64,000 nt of DNA from Epiperipatus broadwayi (GCA_028023455.1 JAQFVV010006719.1:248001-312000); one strand, 5' to 3'. Shown: positions 1 through 12,755, counted from the stretch's first letter. Translations and numbers: made by a program. The notes: a model not told the origin generated them from the sequence alone.

Positions 1-3000
1 TATATTTTATTTATAAACATAAACTTTAATAGTTTATTTCAATTTTACTTTATTTATTTTCCTATTTTTTTAATACCACATTTTAACTATCTTGTTTGAG
101 TTCCTCCATATCAGGACCACGAAATCAGTAGAGAATCGTCCCACGTCAATCCAGTTTCTAGTGTAATTCATTAATTATAAGCATATTAAATATTTTAATT
201 ACTTTAATAACTTTAAATCGTTTTTTTTTTTCTGTTATATTGCCTTAATGCTGAATTACTCACCATAAAACAGTTTTTAAACAGTACACGGGAATAGATA
301 AATGGAGAATAGAAGGAAGAGAAGTTTCTAAGAAGTGCACTCAGAGAGAAAAGAGAGAACTTTTGAAAATTAATTAATTAATTAACATATATATATATTG
401 TGCCCTTTTCTATAGGCCAGTAATAGTTTATAATGGTCAATTACTAAAAAAATTTTAAATTTAGAATATGTTCTTTTAATATGGTAATTGTATTAAGTCA
501 ATTATATCTTTAAAATACAATTTGAAGCTAAAAAGAATACATAGTATAAAAAATCATTTAAAAATAGTTATGTAAACTTAAAATATTGTTTCATATGGTT
601 GTAAAAGCTGGCCATATTAAATAACACAGCTATAAATATTAAAAGTGTATTTAAAAAGTTCGATTTTAATAGTTTAAAACTTGTAGTAATAAATGTTATA
701 TTTTAAATTTATAAAGTCATATTTAATAAGCAAAAATTAATATCGTACATTTTAAAAATAAACTTTATGATGGTGAAAATTATATCTAGTTCTATATTTT
801 TAAAATTATTCTTCCAAATTTTTTATAATTATTTTATATAATATAATAAGTGTATCAATTTTATAAATCTAGGCAGAGAAATAGATTAAAAATCGTCTGT
901 CAAAGTTATTAATCATGTGACCTGTATATTACATACTTTCTCACACATGCTTGTTTGAGTTAATAATAAAGTTTAAAATATTTTGAAATTGCAGTATAGA
1001 ATTGGATAGAATTGTTGCCTATCATAAAAATAAATAGTATTAAACATTAAGTTAACTATCGTATGTAATGTTTTAAGTAATGTAATAAAGACAAATACAG
1101 ATATAATAAAAATTAAATATTTTGTTTAAATAAAAATAGATAAATGGAATAAGTTATTAAAGTTATTTTAAAAGTTATTTTAAAAGATTAAATAATTTAA
1201 ATAAAGTTATAATTGAATTAAAAGTGGAATTTTAAATAATATTTTAAGTTCATTACGTCATAATTTCTAATTTTGAAATTCAATTCTACTTGAAATTGAA
1301 AATATGTAAATTTGTTCTCAAGCTAAAGTAAGAATTAACCAATAGGAATAGGAATTCTTACAGACTATAAATATGATTTGCATGGGGTTATCGGGGGAGA
1401 TTAATAATGTATTGAAACCGGAGAAAGGTAAATTATAACTATCAAAAAGATAGTATTTTTAAAATTTTTATTTTAGTCAATTTTTTTTAGTACTTTCTTA
1501 TCGTTTTATTTGCAAAAAAAAACTAATTGATAATTTTTTTAAAGTATTTTTGCAAAAGAGGGTGTTAAAATATAATAATTTAGAAACTTCATGGAAATGA
1601 TTTTCTAATTTTTAAAGTACTTACCAGTCGTATTTTATCTAAAAGTTTAACCTAAACTTCGCAATAAAGGATGGATATACTATGAAATAAAATGGATATA
1701 AGTTGTAATGCTGAAAAAATATTTGAAATATTTGTTGATACAGCTTTATTAATACTTCACCGGAGAACTGTTTTGGTACATAAAAAAACCACAGCTCGGA
1801 CATTATACGGAGTCTAAAAAATGTATTGAAACGTATTATTTATAAGTTTATCCAAGATTTATTTTTAAAATAGTAATAAGACAATTATATTTCATGAATT
1901 ATTTTATATAATATGATATTCAAAGGAGTAAAATGTTATATCCTTTCTGAAGGTAAGATTTTTTTTTTTTTTTAAAAGAGATTTATAAAAATACCAAACG
2001 AAAGTTTAAATGTATCAAGAAGGAAACATATATAAAAAAGTGAACACATAGTTGAATAAAAGATGTATCCATGGAAATACAAATAGTACTTAAAAGTTTA
2101 TGGAATATTTTTAAAGTTAAGTTAGATGGATTGATGCATCGGATACGCAGAGAATACTGGTAGAGAAGATTAAGAAGCTTCACGGGATTAATTAATATTA
2201 TGATTTAATAATTATCGTCCTAAATACTAAAACCAAGGATTATTTTCTATAAATGTTACTAAATGGATTAATAATTACTTTTTATTTTAAACTTTAACGC
2301 GCTTGGAGGAGAACATTTTTAAAAACTCTAGAGAAAATAATAAACATTTTGGACTTATCAGGAACTATCGTCAAGAAAATATGTAATTATAGTTTTGATT
2401 CCTTTTATTTTGTTAACCTAGTTTAAATCTAAATTTTTATATAAGATTAGGAAAAACATAAAAACATTAATTTATTAATATTAAAATTTTATAATATAAC
2501 AATCTAATAATTTAGCTAAAATTATTTTAATATAAAGTGTATAGGTATGAATTTTTTTTTATATATCTGCAATGCTCAAGTGGATAAAGGAAGCCTACTG
2601 AACACGATGACTAGATAAAGGTTATTGGTAATAATAATAATAACTATTGATAATTTATAATGTATATTTTTTTTGTTTTCTTTAGATCATCCATAAATTG
2701 GAAGAATGAAGTGTAAAAGTTTTTTACTTATATGTACCGCATTTCATACAACATTTTAAAAACATTATGAGATAGGATTGATTTGAAAATATGCATACGA
2801 TGATTTTTTTTTTATTAGTGATATAATCCAACATAACAAATAATTATGTGATTCTTTTAAAATTTTCATGTTATTGGATATTCAAATATTGTCTAAGTAG
2901 ATTGTATATGATTAGACATATAGAACAATGAAGTAAGCAGACTTTTCTTATGGAACAGCTACATTGTTTAACTATTAATGAATTTTATTTATTGTTTTGT

Positions 3001-6000
3001 AAATGCAGATAGTTATTTATCGATGTAAGATGTGGAAAATCTTGAGAAATAATGTTGAGATAGTGGCTTGGAAGTACTTAGTGAACAGGAAACCAAGATG
3101 ATGTTTTAAGAAATAGGATGTTATAAGGAATGGAAATAATATTTAGTCTTTATGTGAATATCAGCATAGTTAACAAAGCCCTATGACTGATACACATTTT
3201 ATTTGGACAGTGCTTATATTTCTTTAAATATTTGATGTTCTAATAAAGCTGAAGAAATAGCTTTAACATCGTCCCTGTACTAGAGGATATTAGGCAGGTA
3301 AATGTCATACCTCTTCCACACTGAGCCATGATTTTGAGATATGTTAAGAGTAATACTCTAGCTTTCTTCCTTAATCCTATGCATCTGCTTTCGCTATCTT
3401 TATTTCATGTAACTGCATCATTCAGTAAGATATGTTTAAGAGAAATGATAAATAATTTAGAACTTAGGTTATGCTATCATTTTGTATAAGATTGGTTTAT
3501 TTGCTTAGAAGAAATGGGACATTATAACTTAAAATTGAAGATCCAAAGTATCCTAAGGAAAGAAAAGAATCATAGAATATATTTTGAATTTTATTTCGGG
3601 AATGAAATATAATTTTTTTTTAAAATAGGGTATCTAAACAAAGATATTTTCTTTAAAGTGATAATAATTTTAAATGCTTTAGTATCATTTTTTTTTAAGA
3701 GAAAATAAGTATTGCATATTTTTAAAATACAATAGTACAAAGTAAATTATGTAAACAATATGCATAGTATATTTTTTGTTTATTGATTAACAGAAATATA
3801 TTGATGATTACACTTATATCATACTAAAGTAAGGCTTAAAGAAGAATATATTATGATTAGTAAACATTGTGTGATAAATACTAAAATCTAGTACTGAATT
3901 TTGGATAATATTTTGTGTAACATCTTTGACTTTGCAAGATGAAATTTTTTTAATATTTTGAGAAATCCATACTCATTATAAAATGTTGTTTTCTATAGAA
4001 TGTTTTCTAAGTATGAATTTTAAAATAAGATAGTTTAATAATATTAAGGATAAAATGCTGTTGCTAATAAAGTAGATAAATATATTTGTAATAAGTTAAC
4101 CATAATGAGAAACCAAATAGTAACATTTTTTTTTTAATTTTGTCCTAAATCTAAATAAAGATATAATTGAAATATAAATTATTCTTTTTATAACCCGGTA
4201 GATCAAACTGTAAAGTAAAAAAGTTAAGGATATCCACTGTAAATAGTGTAAATAAATTGTTTATTTATTTGTTGTTAGTAATAAACTTTGTTAAATTTTG
4301 TTATTTCAAAAATTTTGTGTCCGAGTTATTTATTTCTCCAAATCGCTGCATGAAATCACGATATATGCATAATAATTGAAACAAATATATAATTTTGCAC
4401 AAAAGATAAATAGAGAATTATTTTAAGAATTTTAAATATTTTATTGGTATTCATTATAATTAAATAATAAATCAGTTATCACAATATTATATTAAATTAT
4501 ATGCTATCAGTTGCCACACATATTTTGTTTGTCAGATTATTAAAATGCTACCAGGTATTTATTATATCATTACATGAGGATATAAGATCATATTATATTA
4601 TTTCATTATTTTATTATGGTAATAAAATTATAGTAAAAAGAAAAGATATCCAGAATTAGTTAAACAATGAAGAATATTATTATTATTTATTATTATTAGT
4701 TTAAGTGTAGTAGATTATGACATAAAATCCCTTCTCATATTTTACTACTGTATTTTAAAATTAACTTAGAATAAACTTTATGAACCTGAGATTATTTTAT
4801 TTGAGCTAGATTATTATTAAATAGAAGATTAAGATTTAATTATTGGTTTAATCTTAGTGAGTAGAAGTTATTAAAGTCGTAAGAATACTATGAGTTTGTT
4901 ATTTGAAATAGTAATAAGGGGGGATAGTGTTCTTATGCCATTGAGGTAGTATCCTGTGGGATATTGGCTCAATGTAATCTATCTTGTCACCTGTATTTTC
5001 ACTTCAAGTCTCATGAAAATATTAAATATTTATTTAATTTATTTTTATAAATTGAACCTTATTCGAATTTTAAATTTGAGCTAGTGAAATATTTTAATTT
5101 TAATGCTGAATATTTTAGTTATTAATTATTAACTGAGATAGAACCCGTTTTATTTCATATCATATATTATCTGGAAGTGAAGATGCACGAGATGAAGGTT
5201 AGAATATATATATATATATATTTTAAAAAAATGATAATATGTTTAAATATTAACTAAGATTACAACAAATAGTCTTAAACTTGTTGGTATTATTATGTAA
5301 TTAAGTAATCTCACTTCAAATTTATTCAAAAATATACCTAACGTACCTAAATTTTAATTTGTTGTCTATCTGATTTATTAGCTGTTTGCTATTTGGGTGT
5401 ATCCTTCTGAACTATTCTTGAGACATAAAGCCTTTTCTGTTAAACGTCTGTTCTTTATTCTGTAGTTTGGTAGTATATAAATGAAGAAGCAGTTACTTCT
5501 TATTGAGTTATAGATAACTTTTCAATTAAACAGGCATCCACATCAAAGGGTCTCTGTAGAGGCTAAATTATATATCAGAACATCAGATTGATCAACTATC
5601 TCCCCATATATTCGAAAAACTGACATACAGCTTATGTGGGAAACTTTTAGTACATCATTTAAAAAAAAACATTACTTTTAAATATTGAGCTCAGTGTAAG
5701 CCTAATTTCTCACCACTTTCAGCTGTGTTTTCTGGGCATGTTTGATCTTAGTCTGCTAATAATATTTATTTCTCCCTTACTTCTGGAAGATTTGACTTCA
5801 ATATCACATTTTTATTATAACTAAAACCAATTTCTTTAGTATTTTCAGTGAAGCTTTATATACTAAATTTAGTTTTATATATTTCCATCAAGATTATATT
5901 ACTCACACCAATATTTGGAAAATGTCCTTTAATCCTTTATTGTTTTACAAAAAGATGAAATTTCTTTAAGCTGTTTAGTCACTACTAAATCTATATTTGC

Positions 6001-6240
6001 AATTAACAAAATTCTTATCTATAATTATCTTGTTTGTCTTTACTTTCATCTAAATTTATATAAGAATGTTTCAAATATCCAACCTATTATTTTTATGATT
6101 TATATTTTATATAACAAAATTTGATATATAATTTTACACATGACATATATATTCACTTATTAATTTTATATTTATTCAAATTAATAAATTGCTACACACA
6201 TTATTTAACATAGTTTGAATCTTTAAAATTATTTTAATAA
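1..6240. other. AT-rich intergenic DNA, nothing recognised
   Basis: No frame in this stretch has a recognisable domain, and I see no TIR element, SINE head or LINE motif. The only local cluster worth naming is at about 1335-1405: a CCAAT box, then a TATAAATA box, then an ATTTGCAT octamer followed by a G-rich patch. That is a promoter-like order but has no gene downstream that I can identify. A (TA)n run lies near 5205-5220. Confidence 0.5.
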
Positions 6241-6249
6241 CAGTAATTT

Positions 6250-6336
6250 GTACTGGATGGCACTACTGTGTAGAGAGTTTGCTACTGGTATTAACAGTTT
6301 GTGCAAGCATAGGAAATAGTGATCATGTGATATTAT
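6250..6336 (+). repeat. Family B SINE-like repeat, 3' fragment
   Basis: The segment contains the family B words GGCACTACTGT, TTGCTACTG and GATCATGTGAT in the same order and spacing as copies at 13318 and 47262 and in the right arm of the palindrome at 7788-8562. Only the 3' part is present, as in a 5'-truncated retroelement. The parent of the family is not recognised. Confidence 0.6.
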
Positions 6337-7774
6337 TTTAATATTTACAAAGTTGTAGAATCACTTTATTTGTTTATTTAAGATGACTCTTCCATTCTGT
6401 TTATGCACATTATTAAAATAATTAGCATACGCTTTAAAATTAAAACATCTTATTATTGGAGATATTTACAATGAAAGCCAATCAAATCTCTGGAACACAC
6501 CAAACACATTCATACTTTTATAAATAGATAGTGTATATATATATCAAGATAAAATTTTATAATATATTGTAACGGTCATATTTGTACATTCACGCAACAA
6601 AATCCAGAGTTTTGGTAAATTATACCAAGGCTGATCTAGATGAGGGTTTGAGACCTCAAATCCGACTGCACCTCAGCTCCTTCACCAACACTCTCTGACT
6701 TACTACTTTATGAATGACATATATGAAGTCACACTCTTAATCTCTTAATTCCCGTGCCGACAGTAGCAAAGGGTGGAACGAGAGACTCAAAAATAATTAA
6801 CTAAATGCTTGGCAGCTTAACTAAACACACACACACAACTTATGGCTGGTTATATAAAGTATATATTAAAAAATATGGAAAGTGATTCAATACCAACAGA
6901 GTGAATAAGACATCACACATTAATATATTTAAAATTATTTAATCTTGTCAAAAACACAAACAACAACAATTAAATGTACTGGATATTCCACTCTCAGGTG
7001 GTATGATGAATATATGAACTAAAAGTTCTGCAATCTATTATACTTGGTCATAATCATTTTATTATAGCGTTTATAAATTAATAATTCTTTCTACGTCTAT
7101 AATGATGCCTAAATTATGCTCTGCCATTCCTACTAAGCTTGCTAAGAGTTAAATCTTAAGAGAGTGTCAACTTTATATAATATATCTAATATGATTACGT
7201 AATGAGCAGTCAATGTGCTCTTTATGCAGATAGTATTATATAAACTAGGTCTGAGGTTCAGATCAATGCTGAACAATTAATATAACAGCAAGTGAACTGG
7301 CGCTTTGTAGAATAACTTCCGAGACTATGGCGCTACACAAATTACATCAGAGGTGCAGCTTGAATGTGCTTTTACTCATGAGATTCAGTAACAATTACTC
7401 GGTTCTCAGGTACCGGATGCTTGCTATATGTGAACATTTAGTTCGGATATATGATGCTGGATACCAGTGTTCCAAAAGAAGTAATGGGAATGGCCCTTAA
7501 AACCAGTAGCCCATTCAAGAGAGAGCTGTCCAAACTAGGGATAATAGGATGGCCCTTAAAACCGATTCCTATCTCAATAAGTATATAATAGCAAGGTGCT
7601 TCATAAAAGCCCATTCATAAAGCTTTCTAAATATTAATTATTAAAGTTAGTAAAGTGCAAAATCTATAGTTTCATTCTGCAAAACTACCCTATGCCAGTT
7701 ATGTGAATTAGCATACTTAAACTGTGCTAAAAAGGGCTTTATTAAAATGATCTAGTTTACGAATTAACCCTACA

Positions 7775-7787
7775 TAGTCTATGATAA
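7775..7787. repeat. Target-site duplication, left copy (13 bp)
   Basis: TAGTCTATGATAA is repeated exactly at 8563-8575, flanking the palindromic insert. The homologous site in family A copy 2 (reverse strand near 52670) has no insert, which supports a true integration. Confidence 0.85.
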
Positions 7788-8562
7788 ACAAAGCAAAGCA
7801 AAACTTCATATAGTAATGCCACCTGTGCTAAACAGAGTAATCAATGGATGCCAGAAGGCTTGTGCATAAAATCCCTATCTAATGCCTACTCATCCAATAC
7901 CCCCAGACTAGTTTCTGGCTTGTGGCCTTCATCAGTGAGGAGCTTTGGATCTGAGAGCACTGCATCTAGATCTTAGGATCTAATGCAACCCTCTAGCAAC
8001 CACCTTTTATCTTTACTTAACTACAAAACCATGAGCATGAAAACACAAAAAATATTTTCAATCTAAGCTCAACAGCTTATATAGTCATATGGGTCTGAAC
8101 TCAGTTCAGCACCCATACATTTTGGTGTCTTTGGCTCTTTAACAACCATAGCCAAAGACACCAAAATGTATGGGTGCTGAACTGAGTTCAGACCCATATG
8201 ATTATATAAGCTATTGAGATTAGATTGAAAATATTTTTTGTGTTTTCAATTTCATGCTCATGGTTTTGTAGTTAAGTAAAGATAAAAGGTGGTTGCTAGA
8301 GGGTTGCATTAGATCCTAAGATCTAGATGCAGTGCTCTCAGATCCAAAGCTCCTCACTGACAAAGGCCACAAGCCAGAAACTAGTCTGGGGATATTGGAT
8401 GAGTAGGCATTAGATAGGGATTTTATGCACAAGCCTTCTGGCATCCATTGATTACTCTGTTTAGCACAGGTGGCACTACTATATGGAGTTTTGCTTTGCT
8501 TTGTTTATAAACAATTACATGCTAGTATTGGAGATGTGATCATGTGATGCTTGCTGGTTTGA
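7788..8562. mobile_element. Palindromic (foldback) family B element nested in family A
   Basis: The left arm (about 7788-8128) is the near-perfect reverse complement of the right arm (about 8149-8507), with a short loop near 8129-8148. Each arm is a family B unit: the words GATCTAGATGCAGTGCTCTC, GGCATCCATTGATTACT and GGTGGCACTACT match the single copies at 13318 and 47262. Single-copy tails (GATCATGTGAT) point outward. The right arm is about 55 bp longer and alone carries that tail. The 13-bp direct repeats on both sides show it inserted as one unit. It may be a self-primed SINE cDNA product or a foldback transposon. Confidence 0.85.
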
Positions 8563-8575
8563 TAGTCTATGATAA
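8563..8575. repeat. Target-site duplication, right copy (13 bp)
   Basis: Exact partner of 7775-7787. Confidence 0.85.
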
Positions 8576-9584
8576 TAAACTAAGGAGGGCTAAAGTATAT
8601 TTGGAACTTAAACTTGGCTAATTACTGACAATATGCTTTACAATATCACTCTCACATATTCAACTAAACAGACCTTTAATAAGCAAACATGGATGAAATA
8701 TTAAGCTAAAACATAGCATCTTAACTAATATATACAAGAATAGGGTTTTCAGACGGGAGATTTAGAAGTATGCCAAAAGCAGCATGAATTAATTTACTTG
8801 AGGACAAAAGCATCTCTTTATGTTATAATAATTAGTAATCTCCGCTCTGAAGGCATAGCATAAATTAATAAATGCATTGTAATTATATATATATATAGGC
8901 ACAAGTATAGATGAGAATAGATAAAATAATAAGACAGTCATTATCTTTTTACAAGTTGAATTTAAAAGACTTTAAGAGAAATTGAGATTAGGCAAGATTT
9001 TGCACTTTAGCTTTTACATTTAGTTTACATTTATACAAATAGGAATACACTTATTTAACATAGTTTAATTAACATAGTTTAATTAATTTATGAGATTTAA
9101 GTTTAAGAGTTTGTGCACATTAATTATATTTTACAGCTAGCTTTAGGAAAGATTTTAGAATTGTTATAGCATTAGGTTAGCTTAGTTAAGGATTGTTACC
9201 GTTGTTCAAGTTTGAAGGCTTGCAGTTTGACAGGATTAGACACACACGCATGGGCTGGTTCATCTGGGCTGGTTCATCGGCTGTTCTTTCTATGGGCTAT
9301 TCTTTCAAGTAGGCTGGGTTTGAGTCCTTCATCTCCATAAACAGTTCTGCTGCCGAGGAGGCAGCAATGACGTTTTCTAGCCACTGATCGCCATAATAAA
9401 AACTGGGCACACTGCCGGGATATAAGTTAACATGAGAGTAAAGCAAAATGGATACTGTTCATTTCAAACTGGGGTTTTTATATTTCTTTACCCCCTCTCA
9501 CAAGCCATTAATATATTCGCAATCTTTATTTTTAAACTTTAAAACTTAAGAAGTCACTAATTTCATCTACTACAAAAGAACCGG

Positions 9585-9738
9585 CTGGATTTATTGCAGG
9601 TGGACACTGTCAATGCTTGTCAATTGTTCTAACTTTTATTTTATAAGATTCATAAAGTTTTCTGGATTTATTGCAGGCGGACACTGTCAATGCTTGTTAA
9701 TTGTTTTAACTTTTATTTTATAAGATTCATAAAGCTCA
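9585..9738. repeat. Tandem duplication, 77-bp period
   Basis: Two copies start with CTGGATTTATTGCAGG at 9585 and 9662 and differ at only a few positions. There is no coding function. It lies between family A and the LINE. Confidence 0.85.
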
Positions 9739-9947
9739 TTTCTCAGCTTAGTGTGAAGTAATTGAGATAGCCATAAACCTTGAATTTCTTTTTTTAAAAA
9801 GTGAATTTCTTTTTTTTCAAAGAGATTCAAGCCGTCAATATTTCGCATACATCTAAGAAAATCACCTCTGAATTTAATTACTATATGCGAATACTAGCAA
9901 TTTAGTAAATTGAATAACTTCAAAGGCAATTTAATAGCAGATACCAA

Positions 9948-10355
9948 ATGCAGATAATTCAGGTTTATGCCCCAACAAGTTCTCATAGTGATGAAGTAGT
10001 AGAAGATTTTTATTTGGATGTACAAAAGACTTTTGATCAGGGTAAACAACATTTTAAAATTGTTATGGGAGACTTTAATGCTAGAATTGGTAAACAAATA
10101 AAAGATGAAAATGCTGTAGGTAATTTTGGTTATGGTAATAGAAATGAAAGAAGACATAGACTTGTGGAATTTGCAGAAAAAGAAAAACTTTATATTATGA
10201 ATTCTTTTTTTGAGAAAAAGGTTAAAAGAAAATGGACTTGGAAGCATCCAAATGAAGGTACAGCAGAATTGGACTATATTTTGACTAACAGAAAATACAT
10301 ATTTCAAGATTGTAATGTTTTAATAAATTTAACACAGGAAGTGATCATCAATTAG
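9948..10355 (+). pseudogene. LINE endonuclease domain fragment
   Basis: The frame encodes the middle and C-terminal parts of an apurinic/apyrimidinic-type (exonuclease-endonuclease-phosphatase) endonuclease of a non-LTR retrotransposon. The protein nicks target DNA to start target-primed reverse transcription. Visible motifs are QVYAPTS near the start, MGDFNARIG near residues 41-49 and LDYILTNR near residues 108-115. The final GSDH catalytic motif is present at about 10336-10350 but in another frame, so a small indel lies near 10330. The N-terminal catalytic part is missing. The first Met is not a meaningful start; homologous frames would begin upstream. Similar proteins are often annotated craniofacial development protein 2-like in animal genomes. 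Confidence 0.85.
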
Positions 10356-10520
10356 TAAGATGTAAGATACATGTTAATGCAAAACTAGAGAGACAAAAAT
10401 TATTAAGAAAAACCAATATTTACAGTTGATATTCCTAATCTTCAGAAACATTCTAATGAATTTAAATTAAAACTTACCAATCGGTTTTAAGTATTAGTTG
10501 ATTTTGAACAAGATTCAGAT

Positions 10521-10778
10521 TTGAATGAAATTAATAGGAAAATAACTGATACACTTTTAAAAACTGCCACAAAGATAGCTGGTAGAAAAAAGCAGGAATT
10601 GACCAATAAAATTTCTACTGAGACTAGAGAATTTATGAAGAAAAGAAGGAATATGAAGATATACAAAAATGATGCATTAAAAAGGATTGAATATCCCGAA
10701 TTTTGTAAAATGGTGCGGAAAAGAGTTGAAAATGATATAAGAAAGTATAATTGTGAACTAGTGCAAGGAAAGCTGTAG
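10521..10778 (+). pseudogene. LINE linker between endonuclease and RT
   Basis: This 85-residue frame is rich in Lys, Arg and Glu and lies between the endonuclease and the RT fingers of the same LINE. Its basic, helical look fits the linker of RTE-type polyproteins, but no specific motif is recognised. It is separated from the flanking domains by frameshifts. Confidence 0.55.
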
Positions 10779-10797
10779 AAGAGAATAAAAGTCTAAA

Positions 10798-10970
10798 GAG
10801 TGTAAAACAACATTTTGGTATTGGTAGGAAATTTATATCTGCAATAAGGAAAAAAGATGGCATTATTACTAAAAAGAGAGATGAGTGTAAAACAACATTT
10901 TGGTATTGGTAGGAAATTTATATCTGCAATAAGAAAAAAAGATGGCATTATTACTAAAAAGAGAGATGAC
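10798..10970. repeat. 85-bp tandem duplication inside the LINE
   Basis: The sequence starting GAGTGTAAAACAACATTTTG at 10798 is repeated from 10883. The copies seem to differ by about one base. The period is not a multiple of three, so it shifts the reading frame just before the RT domain. Confidence 0.85.
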
Positions 10971-12143
10971 ATCATGAAATGTGTAGAAGACTTCTATCAA
11001 GAATTATATAGTAATAAAGAACAAGTACCTCCTATACCTATTATATCTTCTGAATTGCCCAGAATTTTGAATGAGGAGGTGAGACATGCAATTAAATTTA
11101 TGAAGAAAGGGAAGGCTCCAGGTAATGATGGGATTATAATTGATATATTAAAAGAAGCAGGTGAAGAAATAGATTTTTTTTTTTAGCAAAGTTATATTCT
11201 AAATGATAAAGATGTACCAGATGATTAGAAGAATGCGGTATTAATATTAATATTTAAAAAAGGTGATAATGAAGATATTAGAAATTACAGACCTATCAGT
11301 CTTTTATCAGTTTTATACAAAATTTTTACTAAGATAATTACAACTCGTCTACAGAGAACACTGGACTTCCACCAACCAAGAGAACAAGCTGGATTTAAAA
11401 GTGGTTTTAGTACAGTAGATCATATCCAGGTATTGAGAGAAGTTATAGAAAGGACAAATGAATATGAGTTTCCATTATGCTTAGGATTTGTAGATTATGA
11501 AAAGGCATTTGATTCTATAAATATTTCTTCAGTGATTAAAGCATTGGATCATCAAGGTATAGATCCAGGATATTGTCATATTTTAAAGAATATTTATAAA
11601 AAAGCAACAGCAACAATTAGATTACATAATGGTAGTAGGAAAGTCAACATTGAGAAGGGTGTAAGACAGGGTGACTCCATATCTCCAAAACTTTTTACAG
11701 CAGTGCTGCAAGAAGTATTTTGTGAATTAAAATGGGAAGCTAAAGGAGTGAATGTAAATGGAGATTATTTAAGTCATTTAGATTTTGCAGATGACGTAGT
11801 TGTTTTTGCAAATAATGCTTTAGAGTTGCAGGAAATGTTGCAGGAGTTATCAGATGAAAGTAGGAAAGTAGGACTAAAGATAAATGTTGAAAAGACTAAA
11901 GTAATGTTTAATAGATTTTCTCAAAATATGAAAATAAAGATTGATTATGATAAATTAGAAGAAGTTAACAGTTACAAATACCTTGGTCAGATTATTAATA
12001 CAGATGGAAACATAATGGATGAAATTAATCATAGAATTAAACTTGGTTGGAGTGCTTTTCGTAGAAATAACTTGATACTAAAAGGAAATATGCCTATGTG
12101 TTTGAAAAGGAAGGTTTTTAATAAATGTGTTATGATAAATTAG
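10857..12143 (+). pseudogene. LINE reverse transcriptase domain
   Basis: The segment is the RT of an RTE-like non-LTR element that would copy element RNA at a nicked target. In order it shows KAPGNDGI near 11115, the RPISLL region near 11290, QAGFKSG near 11390, motif A FVDYEKAFDSI (11488-11520), motif B GVRQGDSISP (about 11660-11690), motif C FADDVVVF (about 11780-11805) and the YKYLG region near 11977. Both catalytic Asp of FADD are intact, unlike the relics at 31118 and 34235. The frame is interrupted at 11174-11230 by a T tract and an in-frame stop. It then runs open from 11233 until the 185-bp duplication at 12130. Confidence 0.9.
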
Positions 12144-12314
12144 AAGAAGTTAACAGTTACAAATACCTTGGTCAGATTATTAATACAGATGGAAACATAA
12201 TGGATGAAATTAATCATAGAATTAAACTTGGTTGGAGTGCTTTTCGTAGAAATAACTTGATACTAAAAGGAAATATGCCTATGTGTTTGAAAAGGAAGAT
12301 TTTTAATAAATGTG
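11945..12314. repeat. 185-bp tandem duplication inside the LINE
   Basis: The unit 11945-12129 repeats at 12130-12314, and I could see only one clear difference (AAGG versus AAGA near the end). 185 is not a multiple of three, so the duplication moves the C-terminal part to another frame. The near identity points to a recent event or an assembly artefact. Confidence 0.9.
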
Positions 12315-12733
12315 TTTTGCCAGTTGTTACTTATGGATCTGAGACTTGGACACTTAATAGAAGAGCAATACAGAGACTTCAAACCACTCAAAGGAGTATG
12401 GAGAGATGCATGTTGGGAGTAACAAGAAGAGATCGAAAACGCAATGTATGGGTAAGAGCACAAACAGGTGTTACTGATCTCCTTGAAAAAATTAAAAGAC
12501 TAAAGTGGAGTTGGGCTGGACATATTGCTAGAAGAGATGATAATAGATGGACAACTGAAATTTTAAACTGGATTCCAAGAGCTTGTAAAAGACCCAGAAA
12601 GAGACCACATGTGAGATGTATGGATGAAATAAGAAAGTTTGCAGGGGTGATGTGGAGAAGAGAAGCTAAAGATTGGAAAATATGGATTGAACTTGGAGAG
12701 ACCTTCATCCTGCAGTGGATTGATAATGGTTGA
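12125..12733 (+). pseudogene. LINE C-terminal region after the RT
   Basis: The frame carries the YGSETWTL motif, the thumb/connector sequence with QRSMERCMLGV, WAGHIARR and a basic PRKRPHVR stretch, typical of the C-terminus of RTE-type endonuclease-reverse transcriptases. It ends 22 bp before the triplet-repeat 3' end. The first 60 or so residues duplicate the end of the upstream frame because of the 185-bp repeat. Its 3' half is the part retained in relics at 22250, 23872, 31118, 34235 and 49575. Confidence 0.9.
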
Positions 12734-12755
12734 TGATGATAATGATGATGATATA

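Larger units (their letters stand above)
6568..9515 (+). repeat. Family A long interspersed repeat, copy 1
   Basis: This block of about 2.9 kb (about 2.2 kb without its nested insert) matches a second copy at 51770-53925. It has two modules. Block 1 (about 6568-7047) starts TGTAACGGTCATATTTG and aligns directly with 53436-53925. Block 2 (about 7048-9515) aligns with the reverse complement of 51770-53425. The order and relative orientation of the modules therefore differ between copies. I found no protein domain. The TG start and length of block 1 would fit an LTR, but no matching CA end or reverse transcriptase was found. A Penelope-like or other unclassified element is equally possible. Confidence 0.7.
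9890..12755 (+). mobile_element. RTE-type LINE, 5'-truncated and frame-disrupted
   Basis: The order is apurinic endonuclease, linker, reverse transcriptase, then a C-terminal tail, ending in a GATGATGATAATGATGATGAT-like 3' terminus. Such short triplet tails fit RTE/BovB-type elements, which end in simple repeats rather than long poly(A). The endonuclease lacks its N-terminal third, so the copy is probably 5'-truncated near 9890. Frames are broken by a poly(T) tract near 11174-11183 and by two tandem duplications (85 and 185 bp). At least seven 3'-anchored relics elsewhere in the window appear related, so this is the best local reference copy. Confidence 0.9.

Noticed and set aside
1-6240. Divergent histone-type promoter at 1335-1405
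   Set aside because: Motifs occur but no histone or other coding sequence lies nearby.
6568-7047. Solo LTR starting TGTAAC
   Set aside because: No TSD and no CA end found; the module is linked to block 2 in both copies.
7788-8562. CRISPR-like or hairpin array
   Set aside because: One palindrome with TSDs, no regularly spaced repeats; the DNA is eukaryotic.
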